Below the pieces are notes generated by a model, which saw only the letters and a list, made by a program, of their open reading frames with translations, was not told where the DNA came from and ran no database searches. A program made the translations under genes and the position numbers. A stretch of DNA of 16,517 nucleotides, from positions 1 to 16,517 of the forward strand of contig JAJZQR010000104.1 in assembly GCA_021806765.1 (NCBI GenBank), written 5' to 3'. Source of the DNA: Chloroflexota bacterium. GTDB lineage: Bacteria > Chloroflexota > UBA6077. Below are positions 6,447 to 13,227 of this stretch, piece after piece. Numbering within the stretch: the stretch's first letter is position 1; every line of letters starts with the position of its first letter.

Positions 6447-6557
6447 TGTAGCCACAGGCTTTACGCCTGCGCGGTCCCGATTGGGCGTTGCCTCCCCGCC
6501 CCACGGCGCGTCGCACACCCGTAAGGGCTACGCGCACCCGTAAAGGGTGCGGCTACA
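6447..6557. mobile_element. 111-bp MITE-like palindromic element with TGTAGCC termini
   Basis: Terminal inverted repeats TGTAGCC (6447-6453) and GGCTACA (6551-6557) bound three small hairpins. These are CAGGC/GCCTG around TTTAC (6455-6469), CCC/GGG around GTAA (6518-6527), and CGCACCC/GGGTGCG around GTAAA (6533-6551). No coding sequence is inside. Hairpins of the form xCCGTAAAGGGx or GGCTTTACGCC are similar to one another, suggesting a composite of related units. It occupies the gap upstream of dnaE and would form a strong structure in any read-through transcript. Confidence 0.6.
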
Positions 6558-6617
6558 TCCGTTGGAGCATCATCGGTGTCGTTGCCCTGACCGTTACGGT
6601 TGTGAGGTTCGTTCTGT

Positions 6618-9600
6618 ATGAGTTCCGCTGAGGCGTCCTCAGGCGCCGGCAACCCTGAATTCGTCCATCTCCACGTCCACTCGGAGTACTCCCTGCTGGA
6701 CGGTCTGGGGAAGATCAAGGACCTGGTGAACAGGGCCAAGGAGTTGGGCATGCCCGCCCTGGCCCTCACCGACCACGGCACCATGTACGGGGTGATCGAG
6801 TTCTACCAGGCGGCCAAGGCCGCCGGGATCAAGCCGATCATCGGCCTCGAGACCTACATGGCCCGCCGTACGATGTTCGACAAGGATGCCGGGGACAAGT
6901 CCTCCAGCCACCTGCTGCTTCTGGCCAAGGACTACACCGGCTACCAGAGCCTGGTCAAGCTGGCCAGCGCTGCCCAGTTGGACGGCTTCTACTACAAACC
7001 CCGCATCGATCGCGATCTCCTGGAGAAGTACCACGACGGGCTGATCATCTCCGCCGCCTGCCCCTCCGGCGAGGTGGCCCGGTCCATCATGAGGGACGAT
7101 CTGGATGCTGCCGCCCAGGTGGCCGGTTACTATCGCGATCTGGTGGGCTCCGAGAACTACTACCTGGAGATCCAGGATCACGGCCTCGCCGACCAGCCCA
7201 AGATCAACAAGGGGATGCTGGAGCTTAGCCGGCGGATGGGCATCCCTGTCATCGCCACCAACGACGTTCATTACGTCCGCCAGGAGCACGCCGAGGCCCA
7301 GGAGATCCTGCTCTGCATCCAGACCAACACCACCCTGGACGACCCCAACCGGATGCGACTGGAGACCCAGAACTTCTACCTCCGCAGCGCCCAGGAGATG
7401 GCAGCAGTCTTCAGCGAGGTGCCGGAGGCCCTCGCCAACACCCTGCGGGTGGCCGAGCAGTGCGACCTGCAGTTCGATTTCAACCGGGTGATCCTGCCGG
7501 AGTTGGACTTCATCCCCGAGGGGATGACCCCCATCGAGTTCCTGGCCAAGCTGTGCTGGAAGGGGCTGTACGAGCGCTACCCCAACGTCACCGACGAGAT
7601 AAAGCACCGGTTGGAGTACGAGCTGTCGGTCATCGACAAGACCGGCTTCCCCAAGTACATCCTGCTGGTCTACGACTACGTCAACTGGGCTCGCAAGCAC
7701 GGGATCTTCTGTCAGCCGAGGGGCTCCGCCGCCGGTAGCATCGTGCTGTACTGCCTCTACGTGGCCGACGTGGATCCCCTGGAGTACGACCTCACCTTCG
7801 AGCGCTTCCTGAACCCCGATCGAGCCCAGATGCCCGATATCGATATGGACTTCCAGGACGACCGCCGGAACGAGGTGATCGACTACGTCACCCGCAAGTA
7901 CGGCGCCGACCGGGTTAGCCAGATCGTCACCTTTGGGCGGTTGGCCGCCCGGGCCGCCATTCGGGACACCGGCCGGGCCATGGGGCTGCTGCTGCCGGAG
8001 GTGGACAAGGTCGCCAAGCTGGTGCCCACCCTGCCGGTGGGGATGACCATAGACAAGGCGATGGAGGAGAACCCCGACCTCCGGCAGATGTACGAGGCCG
8101 AGCCCCACATCAAGCGGTTGATCGACGCCGCCAAGAGCATCGAGGGGGTCGCACGCCACGCCTCCACCCATGCCGCCGGCGTCGTCGTCTCACGGGATCC
8201 CCTCACCGAGATAGTGCCGGTCCAGAAGGCCACCAAGGGCGAAGAGTTGGTGATGGCCCAGTACTCCATGAAGATGCTGGAGAAGGTTGGCCTGCTCAAG
8301 ATGGACTTCCTGGGTCTGAACAACCTCACCATCGTGGCCAACACCCTGAAGCTGGTGGCCGAGACCCGGGCCAAGGAGGTCGACCTGTCCACCATCCCCC
8401 TGGACGATCAGGGCGCCTTCAAGATGCTGGCCGACGGTGAGACCACAGGCATCTTCCAGTTGGAAGGCACGGGGATGCGCCGATGGGTGCGCGAGCTGAA
8501 GCCCAGCACCGTCCGCCACCTGATGGCCATCATCGCCCTCTACCGCCCCGGTCCCATGGCCTACATCCCGACTTACATCGCCCGCAAAGAGGGCCGGGAG
8601 AAGATCGAGTACGTCCACCCCAAGCTGGAGCCGATCCTAAGGGAGACCTACGGGGTCATCGTCTACCAGGACCAGGTCATCAAGATCGTGGTGGCCGTGG
8701 CCGGCTTCTCCATGGGCGAGGCCGACATCCTGCGCAACGCCATGAGCAAGAAGATCAGGGACGTCATGGCGAAGCAGAAGGACCTCTTCGTCGAGGGTGC
8801 CCAGAAGAACGGCATACCCGAGGCGGGGGCCCAGGCGATCTGGGAGCAGATAGAGCCCTTCGCCGGGTACGCCTTCAACAAGGCTCACGCCGCCTGCTAC
8901 GCCCTGCTGGCCTATCAGACGGCCTACCTGAAGACCCACTTCTCCGTGGAGTACATGACGGCCCTCTCCACCTCCTACGTGTCCGACACCGACAAGATCG
9001 CCCTCACCCTGGGCGAGTGCCGCCGGATGGGGATCCAGGTGTTGCCCCCCGATATCAACCGCAGCCAGCTCCAGTTCAGCGTCGAGCCGCTCCCCGCGGC
9101 GGGGAGTCCTCTCAAGCCCACCAACGGCTCCTCCAAGGGGCTCCTGGCGATGCGCTTCGGCCTCATCGGCGTGAAGAACGTGGGCGAGGGTGCCATCGAG
9201 AGCATGATCGCCGAGCGAGAGAAGAACGGCCCCTTCCGTTCCCTGACCGATTTCTGCAAGCGGGTGGACATGCGGAGCATCAACAAGAGGGTTGTGGAGA
9301 GCCTCATCAAGTGCGGCGCCATGGACGGCTTCGGCGACCGGGCGGGGCTGTTGAAGGGGCTGGATCAGACCCTGGATGCGGCGCAGCAGGAGCAGCGGGC
9401 GCAAGAGGTCGGTCAGATCACCATGTTCGACAGCATGTTCGACGCCTCAGCGACCCCTGTTGCTCCCCAGGCGCCGGCCGCGGCCCCCGGCTCCGTTGCT
9501 CCGGCCAGCCTGAAGGAGCAGCTGGCCTGGGAGAAGGAGGTGCTGGGCATCTACATCTCCAGCCATCCCTTCCAGCACGCCGCGGCCTGGCTTCAGAACC

Positions 9601-10556
9601 GGGTGACGGCTAACAGCGGGCAGATCGGCGAGGATCTGGAGGGTAAGAAGGTGGTGGTGGCAGGAGTGATCGCCGGCGTTAAGGCGCTGACCACCAAGAA
9701 GGGCGACCGGATGGCCGCCGTGCAGATCGAGGATCTCCACGGTGGTCTGGAGGTGGTGGTGTTCCCCAAGACCTACGAGAGGACCCGGGACCTCTGGCAG
9801 GTCGACGCGGTGGTGGTGGTCGAGGGGAAGGTGGATGCCAAGGACGATCGCAAGAAGGTTCTGGCCGAGAAGGCGGAGCTGTTCGTAGTGCCCGAGGGCA
9901 CGCCCCCGCCTATGGAGGAGTTGCAGGGGACGGGTGGCTACGAGACAGAGGGCGCCGGCGGCTTCGATGGGGAAGAGTTCCCGGGTGAGGAGCCGGGTTA
10001 CCAGTGGGAGGATCTGTCGGAGGAGGCGCCTGCCGCCGTTCTGGCTACTGTAGGGGCCGGCGTCCCTGCCGGCCCGACGGTCTCGTCGGTGGGCGAGGAG
10101 GACACCGCGTATGCCGTCGCAGCAACTGGCGCCATAGCCCTCACCCCGACCCTCTTCCAGGGGGAGAGGGAGGCGGCCGGGACTCCTGCCGCCCCGTCGG
10201 CTGCCAACGATGCCCACAACGGCAACGGCCACCACGGTAACGGCAACGGCTCCAAGACCGTCACGAACGGCCTGGCCAACGGCCGCAAGGCCGGCAACGG
10301 GCGAAAGCCGTACCGCCTGCGGATCCTCCTGGTGCGGCGCGGAAGCGACGAGCAGGACCTGGAACTGCTGCGCAGAGTGTACCAGGTGCTGTCCGCCTGG
10401 CACGGCGAGGACAGCTACGAGCTGTGCATCGAGACCGGCGGCCGGCGGGCTGTTCTGGAGAGCCCCAACGCCAGGACCTCATTCAACTCGGAGTTGGAGG
10501 CGGAACTGAAGGAGATCCTGGGCCCCAACTGCCTGACGGTCTCTGATGCTGGTTGA
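6618..10556 (+). CDS. dnaE: DNA polymerase III alpha subunit
   Basis: A 1312-residue replicative polymerase. The N-terminal PHP domain starts FVHLHVHSEYSLLDG and keeps TDHG, GLETY, SHLLLLAK, AACPSGE and TNDVHYV. Many metal-ligand positions of proofreading-competent PHP domains are thus present and it may be an active 3'-5' exonuclease. The palm carries PDIDMDF with Asp407 and Asp409, and the third catalytic Asp is 563 in KMDFLGL. The clamp-binding pentapeptide QITMF is at 933-937. An OB domain begins near 1009 (GKKVVVAGVIAG). Residues about 1100-1230 are a variable linker rich in Gly, Ala and Asn containing two palindromic repeat elements, followed by a conserved C-terminal domain (YRLRILLVRRG...). 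ATG 6618 has GAGG ten bases upstream. The gene overlaps the next by 11 bp. Confidence 0.97.
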   Translation: MSSAEASSGAGNPEFVHLHVHSEYSLLDGLGKIKDLVNRAKELGMPALALTDHGTMYGVIEFYQAAKAAGIKPIIGLETYMARRTMFDKDAGDKSSSHLLLLAKDYTGYQSLVKLASAAQLDGFYYKPRIDRDLLEKYHDGLIISAACPSGEVARSIMRDDLDAAAQVAGYYRDLVGSENYYLEIQDHGLADQPKINKGMLELSRRMGIPVIATNDVHYVRQEHAEAQEILLCIQTNTTLDDPNRMRLETQNFYLRSAQEMAAVFSEVPEALANTLRVAEQCDLQFDFNRVILPELDFIPEGMTPIEFLAKLCWKGLYERYPNVTDEIKHRLEYELSVIDKTGFPKYILLVYDYVNWARKHGIFCQPRGSAAGSIVLYCLYVADVDPLEYDLTFERFLNPDRAQMPDIDMDFQDDRRNEVIDYVTRKYGADRVSQIVTFGRLAARAAIRDTGRAMGLLLPEVDKVAKLVPTLPVGMTIDKAMEENPDLRQMYEAEPHIKRLIDAAKSIEGVARHASTHAAGVVVSRDPLTEIVPVQKATKGEELVMAQYSMKMLEKVGLLKMDFLGLNNLTIVANTLKLVAETRAKEVDLSTIPLDDQGAFKMLADGETTGIFQLEGTGMRRWVRELKPSTVRHLMAIIALYRPGPMAYIPTYIARKEGREKIEYVHPKLEPILRETYGVIVYQDQVIKIVVAVAGFSMGEADILRNAMSKKIRDVMAKQKDLFVEGAQKNGIPEAGAQAIWEQIEPFAGYAFNKAHAACYALLAYQTAYLKTHFSVEYMTALSTSYVSDTDKIALTLGECRRMGIQVLPPDINRSQLQFSVEPLPAAGSPLKPTNGSSKGLLAMRFGLIGVKNVGEGAIESMIAEREKNGPFRSLTDFCKRVDMRSINKRVVESLIKCGAMDGFGDRAGLLKGLDQTLDAAQQEQRAQEVGQITMFDSMFDASATPVAPQAPAAAPGSVAPASLKEQLAWEKEVLGIYISSHPFQHAAAWLQNRVTANSGQIGEDLEGKKVVVAGVIAGVKALTTKKGDRMAAVQIEDLHGGLEVVVFPKTYERTRDLWQVDAVVVVEGKVDAKDDRKKVLAEKAELFVVPEGTPPPMEELQGTGGYETEGAGGFDGEEFPGEEPGYQWEDLSEEAPAAVLATVGAGVPAGPTVSSVGEEDTAYAVAATGAIALTPTLFQGEREAAGTPAAPSAANDAHNGNGHHGNGNGSKTVTNGLANGRKAGNGRKPYRLRILLVRRGSDEQDLELLRRVYQVLSAWHGEDSYELCIETGGRRAVLESPNARTSFNSELEAELKEILGPNCLTVSDAG
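10054..10089. repeat. Palindromic element inside the dnaE linker (first)
   Basis: GGGCCGGC (10054-10061) and GCCGGCCC (10068-10075) form a perfect 8-bp stem around GTCCCT. CCGACG (10074-10079) and CGTCGG (10084-10089) form an adjacent perfect 6-bp stem. In the dnaE frame this is read as a Gly/Pro/Val/Ser-rich stretch (GAGVPAGPTVSSVGEE) in the non-conserved linker, as expected for a repeat that inserted in frame. Confidence 0.5.
10137..10170. repeat. C-rich palindromic repeat inside the dnaE linker (second)
   Basis: A CTCACCCCGACC lead is followed by CCCTCT (10150-10155) and AGAGGG (10165-10170) in inverted orientation. It is translated as ALTPTLFQGERE. The layout (CACCCC-ACCCTCT-CCAGGG-GAGAGGG) matches the C-rich elements after gatB and after the PHP gene, so an intergenic repeat family member appears to have entered the coding region without breaking the frame. 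Confidence 0.55.
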
Positions 10557-11367
10557 CTATCACCTGCACTCCCACATATCCCACGACGGGACGGGGAGGA
10601 TCGAGGAGCACGTCCGGCGAGCGGCCGAGATAGGCCTCACCGAGCTCTGCTTTACCGAGCATCTGGATTTCTACCCCTCCGCGGACGGCCTCTCCTGCTC
10701 CACCGTCCCCTCGGAGGCCGAGCTAGAGCGGTATCTGGAGGAGGTGCGGCAGGTCCGGGGACGCGGTCCGGTCAGGGTGCGCGCGGGGATCGAACTGGAC
10801 TACAAGCCGGAGACCGAGGGCCGGATCCGGGACCTGCTGGGCCGGTTCAGCTTCGACTTTCTCCTGGGTTCTGTCCACAATGTGGACGGGATGGGCGTCT
10901 CCGGCCCGAAGGAGATGGCCCTGGCCTTTTTCGAGGAGAGGGGCGTCGAACAGGGCTGCCTGGACTACTACGAGGTCGTGGAGCGGGCCGTCGCCACCGG
11001 CCTCTTCGACTCCTTCGCTCACCTGGACCTGATGAAGCGGTTTCGGCTGGAGAACGGCGATCTGATCCTGCGGGGGGCTTTGCGAGATCGGATCGTGGCG
11101 ATCCTCGACCGAATGGCCGCAACCGGGACCGGCATCGAGGTGAATAGCTCGGGCCTAATCCACGATGCCCGAGAAGCGTACCCCAGCCTCGATCTGCTGA
11201 AGCTGGCTCGGGATCGGGGAGTGAAGGTCCTGACGATAGGCTCCGATTCCCACCGGCCTGAAACCGTAGGCCGCCACCTGTCGGAGGCCGTGGCCTTGGC
11301 TCGTGCGGCGGGCTACACCCATTTGCACACCTTCGAGAAGCGGGTGCCGGCGGCAGTCGTTTTCTAG
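10546..11367 (+). CDS. PHP-domain phosphatase, histidinol-phosphatase (HisJ/HisK) family
   Basis: A 273-residue stand-alone PHP protein, a metal-dependent phosphoesterase. Ligand motifs are in the expected order: H6-L-H8 (DYHLHSH), H13-D14, FTEHLDF (Glu38, His39), GIELDY, LGSVHNVD, FAHLDLMKRF, and GSDSH (Asp234, His236). The order and length match histidinol-phosphate phosphatases, which catalyse the penultimate step of histidine synthesis. No other his gene is in the window, so the substrate is inferred from family only. The ATG lies inside the end of dnaE (11-bp overlap, different frame), so translation is coupled to the polymerase. A double hairpin 22 bp after the stop probably ends the dnaE transcript. 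Alternative: another sugar- or nucleotide-phosphate phosphatase. Confidence 0.85.
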   Translation: MLVDYHLHSHISHDGTGRIEEHVRRAAEIGLTELCFTEHLDFYPSADGLSCSTVPSEAELERYLEEVRQVRGRGPVRVRAGIELDYKPETEGRIRDLLGRFSFDFLLGSVHNVDGMGVSGPKEMALAFFEERGVEQGCLDYYEVVERAVATGLFDSFAHLDLMKRFRLENGDLILRGALRDRIVAILDRMAATGTGIEVNSSGLIHDAREAYPSLDLLKLARDRGVKVLTIGSDSHRPETVGRHLSEAVALARAAGYTHLHTFEKRVPAAVVF

Positions 11368-11388
11368 GGCTCCTACCCCCTCTCCCTA

Positions 11389-11450
11389 CCCCTCCCCCAT
11401 GAAAGGGGGAGGGGAGTCCAACCCTCCCTTCCCCCCTTGTGGGGGAAGGG
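11389..11450. terminator. Double C-rich hairpin between convergent genes
   Basis: The first stem is CCCCTCCCCC (11389-11398) with GGGGGAGGGG (11405-11414) around ATGAAA. The second is CCCTTCCCCC (11426-11435) with GGGGGAAGGG (11441-11450) around CTTGT. Both stems are perfect 10-mers. The pair fills the gap between the plus-strand PHP gene and the minus-strand aminopeptidase and could stop transcription from both sides, though neither has a clear U-tract. It belongs with the C-rich repeats at 1221-1291. Confidence 0.55.
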
Positions 11451-11464
11451 CAGGGGAAGGGGGC

Positions 11465-12523
11465 TCACTCCGGCAGTCCCTTGATCCCGGCCAGCGCCTC
11501 CGGCGCGAACTGTCCGTTTCGCATCAGGACCCGCCCATCCACGGCGATGGTGCACTCTGTGGGGATCACGTCCACGTGGGTCTTGGCCGACCAGCCGGCC
11601 CCGGTCTCCTCCGGATAGGGATCGCCGAAGGCCACGTGGACCCCGGGGATCTTCTCGTCCTGGAGGAGGTTCCCGGTCAGCGCCCGAACCCAGAGGTTAG
11701 CCCCTATGGCGAACTCCCCCACCCGGTCGCTGTACTCGCTGGTGGCCAGGTACTGCTTCAGCTCCTGCTTCAGCTCCTGGTTCTCGGTAGTCACGTCGAC
11801 GATGCGACCCCGGGCCACGGTGAAGGTTACCCCCAGGTCCAGCACCCCGTATTTTCGGCTGAAGTAGTCACCCAGCACTTCCGCCACCAGCACCCCCTCG
11901 GCGTCCATCGGGCAGGTGTAGGTCTCTCCCTCCGGGAGGTTGCCCCACTCGCCCTGGTTGTGATAGATGCCGGTGCAGGGCTTCCACCGCAGTTCTTGGC
12001 TGAAGGTGGCCCGGAAGTCGGTGCCTCTGGGGTTGGTGACGTGGATCTCCCTGGCCGGCCGGACCAGTTCGGTCACCCTCTCCACCACCTGGGACACCAC
12101 ACGGTAATCCGCCAGCATCCCCTGGACCATCAGCCGCTCATCGATGTCGATCATGTGGCCGTGCCGGACGTTCAGCTCGTCCACCAGCAGGTGGCGCATG
12201 GGAATGCGGAAGGAGACCTCGCCCTTGAGCCCCCGAGCGGCGAAGAAGGTGGCCGTTGGATGGGTAGCCCGCAGGGCGTTGGCCAGGTTCTCGGGCAGTG
12301 AGGTGTAGGGGCGGACCCCGTAGTCTTCCAGCCAGGTCATCTCCGCCTCGGCTCCAGCCCGGCGGCACTCATCCCTTAGAGCCAGACCGATGCGCTGGGT
12401 GTCGCGATCGCTGATGATGCTGACTCGGTCCCCTTTTCCAATAGCCATGCAGGTCCTGACGGCGTTACGAGCGCCCTGTAGCAGCAGTTCCTCAGGGACT
12501 GCGGAGTCTTCCGGGCTATTCAC
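11465..12523 (-). CDS. M29-type metallo-aminopeptidase (leucyl aminopeptidase/aminopeptidase T-like)
   Basis: A 352-residue cytoplasmic protein of the M29/COG2309 group, dimetal exopeptidases that remove N-terminal residues from peptides. The N-terminal half resembles the family fold (GARNAVRTCMAIGKGDRVSIISD). Candidate metal ligands and catalytic residues occur in family order: Glu200 in GNLPEGE, Glu270 in VGEFAIGAN, His296 and Tyr303 in PGVHVAFGDPYP, and His316-Asp318 in KTHVDVI. At 352 residues it is shorter than classical members (about 410), so it may be a divergent subgroup with a different substrate. The start is GTG at 12521-12523 with AGGAGG (minus strand, 12533-12538) about 9 bases upstream. 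It is divergent from the small gene at 12746 and convergent with the PHP gene. Confidence 0.8.
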   Translation of the reverse strand: MNSPEDSAVPEELLLQGARNAVRTCMAIGKGDRVSIISDRDTQRIGLALRDECRRAGAEAEMTWLEDYGVRPYTSLPENLANALRATHPTATFFAARGLKGEVSFRIPMRHLLVDELNVRHGHMIDIDERLMVQGMLADYRVVSQVVERVTELVRPAREIHVTNPRGTDFRATFSQELRWKPCTGIYHNQGEWGNLPEGETYTCPMDAEGVLVAEVLGDYFSRKYGVLDLGVTFTVARGRIVDVTTENQELKQELKQYLATSEYSDRVGEFAIGANLWVRALTGNLLQDEKIPGVHVAFGDPYPEETGAGWSAKTHVDVIPTECTIAVDGRVLMRNGQFAPEALAGIKGLPE

Positions 12524-12607
12524 GGGGGTTAGCCTCCTCTGTCAGGTTGGGGGGTGCCAAAAGCCGGCATACCGGCACTCCCAGTGAGTGTTAGGTAGTG
12601 CTTCTTT

Positions 12608-12637
12608 TTGCACCGCGAGAATCGGGCCAATTATATT
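12608..12637 (+). promoter_or_regulatory. Candidate sigma-70 promoter for the small ABM-like gene
   Basis: TTGCAC (12608-12613) and TATATT (12632-12637) are separated by 18 bp in the only AT-rich part of the divergent intergenic region. The transcript would begin about 100 bp before the ATG at 12746. The spacing and -10 are acceptable, but no independent support exists. Confidence 0.4.
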
Positions 12638-12745
12638 CGATAGGCCGGTCTTAAGCTTCTTGGTCCGAATCCTGCCGCCCCCTACTGCTCCTGCCGGTTG
12701 GCAGTGGGTACAGTCGACTCTTGCATCCGAGAGGGAGTACTGAAG

Positions 12746-13114
12746 ATGGCGCTAGCGACCTTTGTTGCCCCTATTCTGCCGGGCAAGACCCAGCAGTGGA
12801 GACGTTTCGCGGAGGAGTTGAACGGCCCGCGCAAGAAAGAGTATGAGGAGTCCCGCCGGCGGCACGGTGTGCGGGAGCGAACCTTCCTGCAGTCTGCTCC
12901 CCAGGGTGATATGGTGATCGTCACCCTGGAAGGTGACGACCCGGTAGAGTCTTTCCGCCGCTTCGCTGCTACCAACGATCCCTTCACCCGGTGGTTCAGC
13001 CAGCAGGTGTACGAGATCCACGGGATCGACCTGAGTCAGTTCTCATCCATGCAGATGCCGCAACTGATGATCGACTCGGAACCCGGAGCGGCCCAGCAAA
13101 GGCGAGCCGCCTAA
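12746..13114 (+). CDS. Small uncharacterised protein, possibly a dimeric alpha/beta-barrel (ABM-like)
   Basis: A 122-residue soluble protein. ATG 12746 is chosen because GGGAG lies eight bases upstream; a TTG at 12698 also opens the frame but has no ribosome site and adds an unconvincing leader. The core is ATFVAPILPGKTQQWRRFAEEL, a helix KKEYEESRRRHGVRERTFLQ, a strand GDMVIVTLEGDDP, then ESFRRFAATNDPFTRWFSQQVYEIHGIDL. This strand-helix-strand-strand-helix order is like dimeric ferredoxin-like-barrel proteins (antibiotic monooxygenase type or DUF6176-like), which often have no proven activity. The C-terminal tail (SSMQMPQLMIDSEPGAAQQRRAA) looks disordered. No catalytic role can be assigned. 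A long octamer hairpin begins 18 bp after the stop. Confidence 0.72.
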   Translation: MALATFVAPILPGKTQQWRRFAEELNGPRKKEYEESRRRHGVRERTFLQSAPQGDMVIVTLEGDDPVESFRRFAATNDPFTRWFSQQVYEIHGIDLSQFSSMQMPQLMIDSEPGAAQQRRAA

Positions 13115-13132
13115 AGGGCCTAGCCCGCAGAC

Positions 13133-13226
13133 GGGGAGAGGGGGAGAGGGGGAGACGCGGAGACGCGGAGAAGAACCTGCTACCATTTCTCCGTGTCTCC
13201 GTGTCTCCGTGTCTCCGTGTCTCCGT
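13133..13226. repeat. 94-bp hairpin built from two inverted arrays of an 8-bp unit
   Basis: The left arm (13133-13172) is five octamers: GGGGAGAG twice, GGGGAGAC, GCGGAGAC, GCGGAGAA. The right arm (13187-13226) is TTCTCCGT followed by four copies of GTCTCCGT. The arms pair almost fully in plus-strand RNA if G-U wobbles are allowed at the first base of each unit; the second base mismatches in three units. The loop is 14 bases. It lies between convergent genes and touches the stop codon of the M20 gene, so it may act as a two-way terminator. Confidence 0.75.
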
Positions 13227-13227
13227 G

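Noticed and set aside
6639..8171. 510-codon minus-strand open frame opposite dnaE
   Set aside because: It is antisense to the highly conserved PHP and palm domains of dnaE and has low-complexity composition and no ribosome site.
8483..9613. 376-codon plus-strand frame inside dnaE
   Set aside because: It is a shifted frame of dnaE rich in Arg, Gly and Pro, with no recognisable domain.
12698..12745. TTG start extending the small ABM-like protein by 16 residues
   Set aside because: It has no ribosome site, while ATG 12746 has GGGAG eight bases upstream and begins at the first family-like strand.
13187..13226. Possible CRISPR-like array
   Set aside because: The 8-bp units are directly adjacent with no spacers, and there are no cas genes. 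It is a simple tandem repeat forming one arm of a hairpin.
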